This document shows, piece by piece, positions 11,681 through 24,717 of a stretch of 64,000 nucleotides of DNA (within the stretch, counting starts at the first letter, position 1; each line of letters begins with the position of its first letter). Source of the DNA: Cryptomeria japonica (taxonomy: Eukaryota > Streptophyta > Pinopsida > Cupressales > Cupressaceae). The notes under the pieces were generated by a model. It saw only the letters and a list, made by a program, of their open reading frames with translations. It searched no databases and was not told the origin of the DNA. Made by a program: the position numbers and the translations under genes. The stretch is taken from contig NC_081415.1 of the NCBI RefSeq assembly GCF_030272615.1, forward strand, positions 269,420,425 to 269,484,424, written 5' to 3'.

Positions 11681-13211
11681 TGTTGGCATATGTGCAAAGT
11701 ATGTTGGCATGATGATATTGTATGTTGTCATTGATGTCAATATGATGAAGAGTGAACCGGTATATTGAAGTAAGCACTTGCAAGAGAACCGATATATGTG
11801 AAAAAGTGAAGCGGTATGTTTGTCCAAGTGAACCGGTATGTTGAAATGTGAACCGATATATGTGAAAAAGTGAAGCGGTATGTTTGTCCAAGTGAACCGG
11901 TATGTTGGAATGTGAACCGGTATATGGAATGTTTTGTATCAAGGTTTCATATGGTATGACTACCGATTGGTAGTCTTAGCTTTAGGGTTTTCGGTTGAAG
12001 TGTTCTATGACTATGTGATTCAACCGATGATATTGTATGTTGTGCTAGCATTGTAATGAAGACTAGATTGTGTTGCCACGTCAGCTCTGTGCATGTGAAG
12101 GATCTTGCATGAAGGAGATTGATCCTATCTACCTCGGGAATGTGCAAAGTCTCTGCAAACGGTGGAGAACGCGTGATGGGTTACTGCCTCCAAGATGCGG
12201 TGAAGAACAAATGATGGAGAACGTCTTGAGATGTGTTCAAGACCATTGTATTCAAAGCAAAGTGTTCAATGGTTAAGATTGAACCGACTGAATTGCTTAA
12301 CCTAAATGCTTAGGGTTTAGGGTTTATGCTATCAACCTATCTATTTCCTATAAGGTCAATGTTGTTTTTCATGTTGAGGTTGTTGGCAAATGTTGTGTGT
12401 GTATCTAAGTGCAAAGATATGTGATTCTTGCCAGACCAAATATGAGAATAGATACCTACAGAGTGTGAGTGTAGAAGGAAGGAACTGAAGCAAATCTGCA
12501 TTGGCATTGAGTGTTGTTACCAAATCATTGTAATACCTGTTGACCTCTAACCACTTCAATAGTTGTAAAATCCCTTAATAGGGTAGCTTTAACTGGCTTT
12601 CTATAAATCCTTTAATAGGGTGACTCAAAATCATTGAGTTCTAAAAATCCTCTAACAAGGTAACCTTTAACCGGGTTTAACCCTTAACCAGGTATGTTAG
12701 CCATCCCTTAAGCGGGTGATCCCTAGCAGGATCGGTTCCTACCAAAACCTATTGTAAAGTCTTTAACCGGACTAGGCTCCTAACAGAGTGGACTTCAAAA
12801 GGGTTCAAAGAACACCTTGTGGGTATTCATCCCCACCGTGGTTTTTCCCAGTTGGGTTTCCACGTGAAAAATATGTGTGTTATGTGTGATGCTTTTCATA
12901 TGATGCGTTGTTATTCTCTATTAAGCGGTAAAGCATGTTGAACTTGTTAGTCATTACATTTTTGTTGTAGTTTTACTAGTGTATGCATATGGGTGAAGTG
13001 GAAATAAGATGTTAGATTGTGTGGAAAGTTGAGTTGATAGTTTATGTCTTTCACTATGCTTAACCGGTAGTAATCTAGTTTAGACCAGTGTTATTGCTTG
13101 TCAGTCAAAGGGTAGGGTTCTCAGTCTAACCGGTTCAAGGAAAACTATTTTTATCAGTATTGATTCACCCCCCCTCTCAGTACCGGTTTGGTACTAATCA
13201 TTGATTCATTA
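11681..13211 (+). repeat. Copia 3' LTR
   Basis: It aligns throughout with 5768-7279. It ends TTCATTA, a changed form of TTCATCA, and is followed by GCCCC, the second copy of the target duplication (13212-13216). The telomere-like run is present with one change near 12309-12326. Confidence 0.92.
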
Positions 13212-13216
13212 GCCCC

Positions 13217-14198
13217 CTCTGTCCTATCTTTGCATTGGACTTTGCATAAAATGGGAAAAAATTCCTGTGTCAACCTATGACAAAAAATTAGTCAATTAAC
13301 CCTAATTGACAAGTATATATGTCGTATTTGTCCTTCCCATTTTCAATAAGTGAAAAGTTGGATAAGTGGGAATACATGAGATCACACATTCAAGCATTCG
13401 AGAGCATTCAAGCATTTATGCATTCCTTTCCAGCATTGAGCATTCTCAAGTCTCCCTTCAAGGATAGGTGTTGCATTCAAGTCAAGGATTCAACCATTGA
13501 AGAGGAGATCTCTTTCAACATTCTATTCAATACAAGAAAATCTACATACGTTCTATCTACAACCTCCCTTGAGGTGACTTACATTTCATTCTTTCATTTA
13601 CATTTACTTGCAAGTAAATTCTTTCATCATTTAGTCAATTACAAAACTAGGGTTTGACCTGAAGGAAAACCCCCAATCCCAACCCCTTTTCCTCTCTTTT
13701 TGTGTGTAGGTTGCAGGTGTGCAGTTGTGTTTGCAGATTCATACTCCATTTGTAGAGGCGAAAAAAACCTTTTCATTTCGTAGATTTTTCGGAGAACCGT
13801 GGATACTTTGAGCACGCTCCTGACAATGTTTCCTCAAATTCACAGGGCAGCTTCGTGTTGACATATTATAGCCAGATCCAGGTGCACAACTTCATCTCAT
13901 GCTTCTATCTCGAGTTATAATCAGTTCTTTTCTAGTTTTACACTTAGTTCTACAACACATAATTCAATCATTTTTCATTCTAAAAGAGGGGTTAGCTTGT
14001 CATTTCTATCACATTATCAATTCATTTAGTATTCAATCTCTTCCCTAAGAGATTGGATCTAGTGAATTTCCCCCTCTTTTAAATGTAATGTGGATAAAGT
14101 GTTTGAAGGGAAATTTGTGGTGAAACTTCCATCTCTCCTTGGAGGGAAGAAAAGCTTTCCTCTTGATCTCTCCATCATTCACCTTTTTCACCATTACA
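13217..14198 (+). repeat. 5' LTR of element A, part 2
   Basis: It resumes the LTR of A after the Copia. It carries about 230 bp (roughly 13318-13555) that the 3' LTR lacks; there the text jumps from 'gacaagtata' to 'tctacagtctccc'. A TATATAT run at 13314-13320 is a candidate TATA box. It ends ACCATTACA. Confidence 0.85.
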
Positions 14199-14201
14199 TT
14201 T

Positions 14202-14211
14202 TGGTGAACCC
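14202..14211 (+). other. Primer-binding site of element A
   Basis: TGGTGAACCC lies three bases after the LTR terminal CA. The tRNA partner is not identified. It differs from the site of element B by one base. Confidence 0.7.
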
Positions 14212-15345
14212 AAAATCTTACATGCTTTATTCTGAAAATCATTGCATATTTTTCATTTACAAGTTTAATTTTTCTTCAAACTTAGGCATTAATTCATTCA
14301 AAACCCTAGTTTTTAAAATTGAAATTGAACTTGTGTGTTGTAAAAATTGTTTGTTATTGTCTTAGATTTGAAAATTGCTTTGTTTATCAAATTCAATTTC
14401 TTCATTGTCTTGTTCAATTTGCAAATCAAATTAACAAAATTAAGAGGTTAATTTTCAAAAATCATCTTGAAATTGTGCAAAAATTGAATTCCCATTTAAT
14501 TTTCAGATTTGTGACTATTTTCAAACTTATCTTCTGCCCTACAATTCAAATTTTCAATTTCCCTCCTTTTTCAAATTTCAAAATTTCAAAAATTAAGTGG
14601 TTAGCTCCTAATACCCTAATTTTCAAATTTAATTGGATTTTGTGCAAATTTCAATCAATTTCAGTCAATTTCAGTTTTCTGAACATTTTTCAAGGTGTCC
14701 CTATCCATTAGGTTTGACCCTTTTCAAATTTTCAATTCAATTCCTCTTTGTTTCTCAAAACTTTAATAAGGTCCTATTTTCACATTCAACCCTTCATTTT
14801 GCCTATCTAGAGATTGTAAAATCTACCAATTTTTTGAGGTTAGCTTTGAAATCATCATAACTTTAATCCCTGAAAATTTCAAAAAAAGTTGGGCGGATTG
14901 TGTGCACTTTCAACACAGTCCCTAGCTTTTTTGCCGAAATTTTGGGAGACTGTTATGACCGTATTTAATAGATTAAATTGAGAAAATTGGCTGATTTTGT
15001 CCATTTTTTATCCCTTTAAAATAAAAAATACCTTCAAAATTGAACATTTTAAATTTCAAGAAATTTTTTAAAATTAAGTGGTTAATTATAATCTGCCCTG
15101 ATTTTAAAAATTCTGATTTTATCAATTTTAAAATTAAGTGGTATCCCATTGGCCCTAATTTTAAATTCCAATTTCCTCTCATTTATCATAAAAATTATTT
15201 TTGGAAATTGTATCATTTTCTTCTTTCAACAAAGTTCAAATTGTTTAATCATTATTTTCTCAAATTTTGCATTATTCAATTTTTGTGCACTTTGTTCCTA
15301 TTATTCAAAATTCAAATCCAATATTTCCAATTTTCCCTCCAGTGC
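14212..15345 (+). other. Leader of element A
   Basis: A 1.1-kb stretch, rich in A, T and TTTCAAATTT motifs, lies between primer site and gag. Open frames here are low-complexity F/K/I/N strings and probably not translated. Such long leaders are usual in large Gypsy elements. Confidence 0.6.
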
Positions 15346-17430
15346 ATGAGTTTCACCACTATTAGTCCTACATATACTATCCTCATTAGACAAAGTATTA
15401 GAATTAAGGCTTCCCAAGGTTTAATTACCAAGGAGATGGAGCATATTTTGGGTGACTTCTTTAATGAGGATAATGCTAATTCTTCCCATCCTAATCATGT
15501 CCCTATCCATCCAATTGATGATCTCATGATGAACAAGAAGAAGCTTTAACTAGAGTTTCCATAGATCAACTTTCAAAATTGGACAATCAATTTGATAACT
15601 TTCAACAATGGATGTCCCAAGAGTACCCAAATAGTGAAGCTCTTCCATTAATTGAAGGCCTTAAACGCATGATTCAAAGTGATAAGAATGGAATTGATAT
15701 ATTACATGGAATTGCTCATATTGTTGATTCTAATGTCATGCCTATCAAGAGTTGTTCTGAGAAATTAGGTTATTCACAACCTTCAAATCAAATCAATTCT
15801 TCTATTCCTTTGACCACTTCTATGGCTAGTATTCCTACTTTCACTTCAAACATCATGGCTACATCAACTCAAAATGTCATTCCTACAACCATTGGTCATG
15901 GGGGCAATCCCTCTTCTTCATTTAATCATCCATCTTTACCCATGTCTTTTATAAGTATTCCTAGTATCCCTCAACCAATCAATGTGACACAAGGGGGCAA
16001 TTCATTCAACAATTTTATTCCTCCTTTAAGTGTCCCATTTTCTACTCAATCGTCACCTATGCCTACTTATCATAATGTCCCACCACCTTATTCTCAATCC
16101 ATGCCTTCCTTCAATAACATCACATCACCTTCTCAATCAACCATGTCTCACATCAATTCTTCTACCAAAGCAACCATTAATAATCTTGCTCAAATAGTGT
16201 CTTCCTTACAACAACAAATTGCTTCCATGAGTTAATCCAAGTATAGTGTGCCCACATTTGATGTTGTGAGCCCACTTTCTCTTGATATTGTTAAAGTCGT
16301 CCAACCTAAGCATGTTGAGTTTCCTTAATTGGAAATCTATAATGGAAAAGGTGATCCTCTCACACATGTTAAAACATTTCAAACCTTGTGTACTGATTTT
16401 GCTTATGATCAAAGATTGCTTGCAAAAAAATTTACAAGAACACTAAAAGATAAGGCTTTACAATGGTATTTCTCTTTGCCTTCTCATTCTATCACTTCTT
16501 TTCAAAAATTAGCAAATTCTTTCATTCAACAATTTCAAAACAACATTGGTCCTACAATCACTTTGACTGATTGAATGCATTGTAAACAAGGTGTTAAAGA
16601 AAAAGTGACTGATTTCATTGGTAGATATAAGCATTTGTGTGCTCAAATTTCTTTTCTTGTACCTGATAATGATATTCAAAGAATTTTCATTTCTAATTTG
16701 TAGAAAGATATCAGGGAAAAGTTTCTTTTGTCTGAGTTTACTTCCTTTCCGCAATTGTATGCAACACTTCACAATTATCAATTGGTTGTGAGTCAAATGG
16801 AGCAATTTACTCCTATGGCTCCGAGTGATAGGGGAAAAATATTCAACAACCATTTGTGAAGTTCAAACCAACAAAAAGCTTCATCAAGTTCAATGATACA
16901 ATCGGCAACAACAATGTGAATGCTTTAACAGGTGTGCCTCCTATTTCTAAATTCTTTAAAAGAGAAAGACAATTTACTCATTTGAATGAATCTTTACATA
17001 GTATTATGTCCCAGTTATTACAAAGAAATGTGATCAAACTTCCTCCTATCAAACTAGTTGACCCATCTAAGCTTGCATCCCCTTATTTTGATAGCAATTC
17101 CTTTTGTCAATTTCATCATCAACCTGGTCATGATATTGAGAAATGTTTTGCATTGAAAAGTAAGATTCAAGATTTGATTGATAATAATACTATATCTGTG
17201 GCAGGTGTGAATGATAAGGGAAACAAATCAGTAGCTCCTCCTAATCAAAATCTTAATATTTTTACTGATCCTTTGTCTTCTCATACCTCTAAGGTGATTG
17301 AGACTGAACATACTTATTTATCTCCTTCTGATCTTACTACCACAACTCTGAATTCGGTGAAAATGGTAGAGAAACAAGAGACACCTAAGGATCCTTGTAT
17401 TACATTCAACCCTAGTGAGACCATTGGGGC
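15346..17430 (+). pseudogene. Gag of element A (broken)
   Basis: The likely start is the ATG at 15346 (MSFTTISPTYTILIRQS). The N-terminal part contains QQWMSQEYPNSE. Then comes a 150-residue S/P/T/N-rich linker, and the retrotransposon-gag core with YNGKGDPLTHVKTFQ, KDKALQWYFSLP and SFIQQF (about 16340-16540). A further core region contains DFIGRYKHL (about 16613-16640). The zinc-knuckle remnant is CQFHHQPGHDIEKC (about 17106-17147), followed by KIQDLIDN. Frameshifts near 15555 and 16840 and stops at 16233, 16326, 16572 and about 16701 disable it. The order is that of Tat-type Gypsy gag. Confidence 0.82.
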
Positions 17431-17725
17431 ATCTGATGGGCCTTTATACATAGTTGTGAGGGTTAAGGACATACCTTGTCATGGTGCTCTTGTCGATCCA
17501 TCTTGCATGGTTAATATCATCACTGAGTATTATCTCTTCACTTTACGATTGCATAAACAAATCTATGATGACTCTATTGTGGTTGTGAAGTTATTTGATG
17601 GATTCTCTTGTTCTACCATTGGTTCTATCACCCTTCCTATTGAAGTTTACACTAAATCTATGGATGTCAACTTTTTTATCATTCCCTCTTCTGAACAATT
17701 TCGTGTGAAGCTGGGCTACCCTTGA
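17431..17725 (+). pseudogene. Damaged aspartic protease of element A
   Basis: The segment reads GPLYIVVRVKDIPCHGALVD, then PSCMVNII. The family has an active-site D followed by a small residue and then S or G, but here the D is followed by proline and serine. It continues through a LPIEVYT.....NFFII segment to LGYP, where functional relatives read LLGRPWLH. The active-site loop has therefore been altered and the domain is cut off by a stop at 17723-17725. No reverse transcriptase follows. Confidence 0.7.
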
Positions 17726-17935
17726 CTATCTTTCATGAAGGCTATTGCTTATCTTATTCATAAGTGTTTGAAATTTCGCCACAGTGGATAAATCATAACT
17801 ATTAACTACAACTTATTTTCACCATTTGAAAGAAGCCCAGGTGTTCCTATTGCTCTCTTTTGGCCTAAGCAATTTCAATCTCTTCCACAGAGGAGCGATG
17901 CTCTTTTCTAATCTTATCTAAAATGGAAGAAAGAT

Positions 17936-18843
17936 ATGATCTTATCCTTGAGTCAACCTAGATCCCCAACACTTGACATTCCCATCCTTCTTGAAGATGA
18001 AATCCTTCCCCTAACAGATAGGACTAATCTTCCTCCTAAGGAAAATCCTCAACCTATTCCTATGGATGTGACTATGCCTTCTCCTAAGGAGAACAACAAT
18101 ATTCCTCCTAAGGTTAGACCTATACCACCTCCCCATGATGGACTCAGTCTCCTTCCTACACCTAATATTCCTCCATTATATGGTGCAGTTCCACCTCCTT
18201 GATCTTATAGAGAGAAGAGGCCCGCCTCTCCTCTTGTCCAACCTAAAAGACCTCAATCGAAGCCTTCAACTATCAAAGAGGATATTGTTCCTCCTTTCAT
18301 AAATATTCCTCCTCCTTTTCAGTCTTCTGCTAAGACTCGACAAAATTGTTGTGTGAGAGACCATCGATGAAGGTGTCGTGCTCGATCTCATGAATTTTTT
18401 CCTCAAACCATTCAATCTACCAAGACTCCAACAATTGATATGATTCCCTTTTCTCCTAAGCAAGATGTTGAACCTACATCTCCAAATCATAAGTTGCACA
18501 AAACATGTAATGGTTTTCCTCCTATTCATGTTTGTGTTCCTCCTTCTATAAATCTTGATGAAGAAATGAGTGAAAATTTTATTCATGATGGCAATACAAC
18601 TCCTAATGCTTATGATAGTGATTATGAATATGTTGATGTGGACAAGCATTTATCAATTGAATTTTCACAAACCCTAATCCTAGCTCCTAGAATCGAACAA
18701 AGTGACTTACCACATGAGCATAGTCCTTATTTGGATCTTGTGATAGCCCCATCTGATGTGCTCGATGTTGCTCCTCTAGCATGTTTCTCGCCTTCCCGAA
18801 ATAGTGCTCAGCAAGATCAGAAGGCAGATGTCATGCTAGATTA
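17936..18843 (+). pseudogene. Proline-rich C-terminal region of element A
   Basis: The segments share a frame (17936-18202 and 18440-18843), with stops between. The first has repeats of the form 'PPKENPQPIP', 'PSPKENNNIPPKVRPIPPP' and 'PPLYGAVPPP'. The second is acidic and contains DSDYEYVDVDKHLS. It looks like a disordered tail of the gag-protease protein. It has no enzymatic motif, and I do not recognise a domain. Confidence 0.5.
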
Positions 18844-18861
18844 GCAATATTAGCACTATAG

Positions 18862-18967
<106 letters not shown>

Positions 18968-19663
18968 TCTTTCTCTTTTGTGACTATTCTTCTATGTGTA
19001 TCCTTGTTCTTCTATTTTTCCCTCAATATCTACTTGAGGACGATGCTAAGCATTGAGATCTCTTTTGGTCTCTTTCATGTTGACTCAAAAGGCATCCTAT
19101 ATTCCCTTTCTTCCAAAGTAGTGTCATTTCTTTGGGTAATGGCGATTATTATATGCACATATACATATATGATATACATGAGTTGTCATATAGCATACTA
19201 ACCCTGAGGAAAGAGAACCTACCTCGTGTTTTGTGTCCATTATCATTGGGTTTATTCCTTGATTGGGGGCTAAATCCTTGTGATAACATGCTCCCTCTCT
19301 TCTCTCTCTTGGGTGTATCCTACCTTAAATAAATTGCTCCTGATAAGGTGTGTGTGATCACTTTAATGTGGGGGCATACACTCCACTCATATTTTCTTTT
19401 TTGATACTTAGAATTATTTAGTGAACTCATCTTTGCTTTATAATTTTGGTATATTTTTCGTGACTCATAGTGAGGGGAACCTTGCTACTTGCAGTCATGG
19501 TTTTCCCTTCTTGATCTTCCCTTTTACTTTGTCAATCAATGTCATAAGATCCTTAGTCCACTGGGGGTATGGCACATCTTGCCTCCTTGACGTGGTAGAA
19601 GTCTTTCAACCTTGTTTCCTTGTACTTTACTGACATTATTGGCATATGCTTATACTATCACTA
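18968..19663 (+). other. 3' non-coding interior of element A
   Basis: Between the CT tract and the polypurine tract there is no convincing frame. Pyrimidine-rich text and phrases such as 'ttggggg' and 'gtgggggcat' recur. It is probably 3' untranslated sequence of element A. Confidence 0.55.
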
Positions 19664-19677
19664 AAGTGGGGGCTAAA
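19664..19677 (+). other. Polypurine tract of element A
   Basis: AAAGTGGGGGCTAAA-type sequence immediately precedes the 3' LTR start TGTAGTGTC. It contains one C and two T, so it is a weak purine tract, but its position is right. Confidence 0.6.
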
Positions 19678-20645
19678 TGTAGTGTCATAAAATTGCAACC
19701 CTTTCAATTTGCGACCACATTAGGGTCTTCACGTCGGCGATTAGAATCCCCAAACCTAATCGAAGACCTGAGACTTTCTCAACCCCCAAAAATTGCACTT
19801 GTTCTACCCTTCGTACTTCCTGAACCTACTTCCTATCCTAAGACAATGGAAAGACAGGAGTGTGGCACCCTTGTCCTTTCCCTATTTTGGGGCCCCCTCT
19901 ATCCTATCTTTGCATTGGAATTTGCATAAAGTAGGAAAAACTTTCCTGTGTCGGCTTGTGACAACAAATCAGTCAATTAGCCCTAATTGACAAGTATAGA
20001 TATCTACAGTCTCCCTTGAGGTGACTTACATTTTAGTCTTTCATTTACATTTATTTCCAAGTAATTTCTTTCATCATTTTCTTAATTCCAAAACTGGGAT
20101 TTGGCCTAAAGGCAAACCCCCAATCCCAACCCCTTTTCCTCTCTTTTTTTTGTGTAGGTTGTTGGTGCATAGCTATGTTTGCAGATTCGGACTCCATTTG
20201 TAGAGGCAGAAAAACCCTTTTTGTTTCACAGATTTTTTGGGGAACCGTGGACACTTTCAGCACATCCCAACAACTTTTCCTCAAATTTATACTGCAGCTT
20301 CGTCTCGACATATTATAGCTAGATCTAAGTGCACAGCTTCATCTCATGCTTCTATCTCGAGTTATAATCAGTTCTTTTCTACGTTTACACTTAGTTCTAC
20401 AACACATAATTCAATCATTTTCCATTCTAAAAGAGGGGTTAGCTTGTCATTTCTATCATATTATCAATTCATTTAGTATTCAATCTCTTCCCTAAGAGAT
20501 TGGATCCAGTGAATTTTCCCCTCTTTTAAATGTAATGTGGATAAAGTGTTTGAAGGGAAATCCCTAGTGAAACTTTCATCTCTCCTCGGAGGGAAGAAAA
20601 GTGTTCCTCTTGATCTCTCCATCATTCACCTTTTTCACCATTATA
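19678..20645 (+). repeat. 3' LTR of element A
   Basis: It matches the split 5' LTR from TGTAGTGTCATAAAATTG to ACCATTATA (5' copy ACCATTACA). It lacks the ~230 bp found at 13318-13555. At about 19883-19912 it shows the uninterrupted text 'ttttggggccccctct', the empty counterpart of the Copia insertion site. Confidence 0.85.
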
Positions 20646-20829
20646 GAAGCTAAAATTATTGTCACAATAATATGGTTACATAGTGGCTCACACATATAAC
20701 ACTTGAAACAACAAGAAAGATTATAATTTTCTTCCCACTTCTCCACCTTTTCTTCTTTTCCCCCTCATATCATGTTGGTAGGGAACCTAATCTTGTTGAA
20801 CAACTTCATGTTACTTTAGATTAGACATC

Positions 20830-21405
20830 CCTTTGGAATTTGATTTCAAACTTCACCTTCATACCATGGGTTGATCCAAGAAGCCTTACAAAAGGTAATT
20901 TTCCCTAATTGTGCTAGAAAAAATAATATAACATTCTCAAAAGATGCATTACCTTCTTTAGAGGTTGAAAATAAAAATGATCCCCTCATGATCACACCTT
21001 GCATTCATGAGCATAAGATAATGCATACCTTAATTGATAATGGGTCAAAGATTAATGTTCATGGCATGGATTTATTAGATACAATAAATTGGATACCTTG
21101 TTTGTGGCTTTGATAATTTTTCTAGAGAGTCACTTAGTGTCATCATGTTACCTATCACAGTAGCACCCATGACTTTACCCACACCTATTCATGTCATGCC
21201 CAACACTCTCAACTATAACCTTTATCTAGGTAGACCGTTGATTCATCCTATGAAAGCAAATCCTTCTATTCTTCAGCACACAATCAAATTTGTGCATAAC
21301 AAAGAAGTCCATGCAATCAAAGTTGATTCTAATCTTTATGATGTTGTTCAAGATGAAGTAGGTTGCATATCCCCCATTAACACTATGATTCCTTTGACAA
21401 CATAA
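20830..21405 (+). pseudogene. Gypsy protease-region fragment (element B)
   Basis: Two frames carry a recognisable retroviral-type protease area. HTLIDNGSKINVHGMDLL (about 21030-21083) corresponds to the active-site loop, with asparagine after the D. NLYLGRPLIHPMKANPS (about 21208-21258) corresponds to the family motif 'LLGRPWIH..KA.PS', followed by an IKF segment. A frame change lies near 21115. It sits just beyond the 3' LTR of A and probably belongs to the host element B. Faint continuation may reach 21960. Confidence 0.7.
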
Positions 21406-21960
21406 TCTCCTAGCAATGATGCTTTGTTAAAAAAGAATTGAGGTGCTTTAGACTTTACACCTTCCTTAATTTGATATAAGGTCCCTCTATCCAAATATGA
21501 AGTCTCAAGGGAGTTGTATGTGTCAATTGTTCAAGCTTCTTCTAAATCTATTCCAACCTCTTCTTCCAACACATGTCTTGATGATGGTTGAGGATCTTTA
21601 AACTTTGAAAATATGAATGAACACTCTCCTCTAGACATTTAAATACCACATTTAATAATAAACATGGATGCAATGGACATGATTTAGGATGTGTGCAATG
21701 AAGTGTGGAGGTTCATGATAAATATATACATTACATTTTTCTGAAGAAGATTTAGGTTTCTATCCTCCTTCTTTGTTGGCATCCCGTCCCCCATTGTCTA
21801 ATATATCTATGACTTTTCCAACAACTTTTAATCACAACAAGAGATAATTTTGTATGAGTTTCTTAAAGCCAGCTTTATTACTCTCCCCTTGAAAAATTGA
21901 AGAAAAAATTATAAACAAAATTAGGACAATTCTTTTTTGAAGCATCATCAACTATTCCAC

Positions 21961-24459
21961 TAATGAATGTCATGATTTGGAGATTAAAATTCAACAACTT
22001 ATTGTAGCTCTAGTAACATTTAAATAATAGGTGACAATGAGTTATACACTCATCATATCCCATCTAAATGACATTTATGACTTATTATGTTTTTATCTTT
22101 CTATATGATATCGGTAACTTACCTATTAGGGGCTCATTGTCATTCATGGTACTACGATTTCATATGCAATCATACTTGGGAAGCAACATAATAGCTTAGT
22201 TCTTCTTGTCTCTACATTTTGGGGCAAGAATAGTTGTCAATTGTTCCTCTTTTTTAAGGATCCACTTTACCTTTGTTTATTTGTATCTTTTATAACTTGA
22301 TATCCTTTCTTGCATAGAATCGTCATCCATCCAAATTCTCTCCTTGCTTGGACGTGTGTGTTCCTTGGTTAGGACCTCTTCCTTGCTTGAAATGCTATGT
22401 ATTTTATGAACGATCTTTCCTTAGTGATAGAAAGTGTGCAATCCTTCATCAAGGATCCCATTTTCTAGCAATATGAAAGGTTTGTATTCTTAATCTTCTT
22501 CCCATTTCTTAATTTCAAAGATGATATCTTTTTTAAATATCTCCTCTATTTTTGGAGGTAGACATCTTTAGACAAATATCTCTTCCTCTCTCTTTTAAAG
22601 GATCCCTTTACACTTGTTGCAAAATATCTCTTTTACAATTATCTCTTCCTTTCTTATAGCAATGAGGCATGTACAAGGATCTTACTTTCTAGCCTGGAAT
22701 GCATGTATGTTTATTAAGGGTATCTTCTTGGTGTTGAAGGTGCTTATCCTTGATCGCTATCTACCTTAAGATATCAACCTAGAGGTATGTTGACATCTTA
22801 AGTGGAGGCATATGAGCTCTCCTTTTTTCTCTTGTTAATTCATTTATGTATCCTCAAACTCGAAGTGTTGTGTTACATTACCGCCCCCTAGGGCATGGTT
22901 GTCAATCTTTTGAGATTTGTTAAAGGTTACTTAGAATATCATGGATTTCTAGTGTGATCATTGTTGTTGTTTACACCTTTGCAAGTGTTGGTTATTATTG
23001 TTGCTTGTGTTTTGTGTCACTACAACAACCATTTTGTAGTAGATTTTTTGGATTGCCTTGCAAACAAATGGTTTTGTTTGTTAATATTCTCTATCATGGA
23101 TCACCTAGCATAACACAAATTTCTATCCAATGAAATCCATGATGTAGCATGAATCACCCAACATTACACAACTTGTTAGCTAGTAGTATTCATGTTTCTT
23201 CTCTTTTCTCTTCTCATATGACTAATAGTAAGCATCTCCTTACTAGACCTAGAAGTCATATCTCTTCTCCTCTTATCAATCGTGTACATCCTTATTCTTT
23301 CTATAATTCCACTTGTTCTCTACAAATAACATATCAAAATTGATATTTGTGGTTGAGATGTTTTGACATTGAGGTCTCTTCAACTAGTTGACTTGGAATA
23401 TTTTGTTTATTTTGGTACTAATTGCATTGTCGTGAAAATAGAGTTACACAAACTTAGCTATGTAAACTAGGAAAATACCTATTTCACATACATTACATTA
23501 AAAGGAAAATAAAACCTATATATCCAACCTCAATTCTTTTAGGAAGAGTGTTGAATGAAAATTGAATTTGGTTCCCTTTTGTTTGAGTTGAAATTGTATT
23601 TGAATTGGGTTTAAGTTTCAATGCTAGATCTAGGACAAACGGTGAGAATTTGCCATAAAATAATAGTAATAGTATGTTCTAGATATCAAGCAGAGTTGTA
23701 AACTTGGATCTAGGAATGGAAAATAGATTAGAACCTACGACAGAGTGTTCAAGTAGAATTATTGGGACTAGGAGGTGCGGATCGACCAAATCCTCCACCT
23801 ATCGAATGTAGACAAAATGATTGTTTTTTGGATTAGGATGGTACATAGAATCTACTATCAAAAGGTTGTCAAAAATTCTTGGGACTACGAGGTGTGAACT
23901 GACCTAGTCTTCCGCTTTTCATGCCATCAAAATTTGAGTTTGATTGTCATCATTTACTTTGCCAAATTCTTCACACATAACTCCTGAATCAATTTCCTAC
24001 ACACAAAATGACAAAAATAGGTTTGTTGATGGGGGCTTTCCTAGGTCAAACCTCGGGTTGTCAATTAACCTTGAAGTAGAATGCTCTCCTTTTGAGGGAA
24101 AGGCTAGATCTAATCTAAAAATGCTTGAAATTGAACATGATACATTGATGAATCTTTCTTGAATCCTCACACAAGGTTTTAGGATGTCATGCAAAATGTT
24201 GATCATGAATGTTGTGCTTTAACTTGAATTCTCCTTCAATGCTTGATGATTGCTTGATTACTTGTTCACTGGGACTTGAATTGATTTTTTAATTAAGAGA
24301 TCACTTGAATTATACATAGACCCCTTCAAATGACAAGGTAGGCTTCCTTTTATACCTAATCATACATAAAGTGTATGAATTTTTGGAGCCAACTAACATG
24401 AAGCTAATTTTATTTTTTGCACACATGAGACAAGAGATGAGGGATCCTATTTTGAGTCC
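21961..24459. other. No recognisable feature
   Basis: AT-rich DNA with short frames only. The longest (23944-24162, plus) has no recognisable motif. Fragments of decayed retroelement are likely but not provable by eye. Confidence 0.5.
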
Positions 24460-24717
24460 CAATCATGAGTACCAGGGCACCTGAGGCATCCTAGTCTTGT
24501 CAATGAGGACTCAAAATTGAACAGAGGTTGGGGAAGAAGTTGAAAATGCAGATTTCAAGATGATGTGAGTAGAATCAAAGTGGGCAAGAAGCAAAACATA
24601 CCTAGGGGATATTTAGGATGGGACATGGTAAAGTAGGGACACAAGAATGAGGTGTGAATTGTACCAGTTACAATTTATGACACCACAACTAGTTATCAAC
24701 CTCTTGATCTCAATAGT

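Larger units (their letters stand above)
5768..13211 (+). mobile_element. Full-length Copia retrotransposon
   Basis: Long terminal repeats of about 1.5 kb (5768-7279 and 11681-13211) begin TGTTGGCATATGTGC and flank a 4.4-kb interior. The primer-binding site is the initiator-methionine type, and the polypurine tract is AAAGGGGGAGAT. Gene order is gag, protease, integrase, RT, RNase H, which defines Copia. Target duplications are GCCTC (5763-5767) and GCCCC (13212-13216). The empty site can be read in the paralogous 3' LTR of A near 19890. The coding frame is dead: two frameshifts (about 8320 and 8620) and at least eleven stops, mostly TAG. Confidence 0.95.

Noticed and set aside
13319-13657. 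Protein gene of 112 codons on the plus strand
   Set aside because: It lies wholly inside the LTR of element A and is absent from the other LTR copy.
15040-15345. Start of element A gag at 15040
   Set aside because: The first hundred codons are low-complexity leader translation; the ATG at 15346 begins more protein-like sequence.
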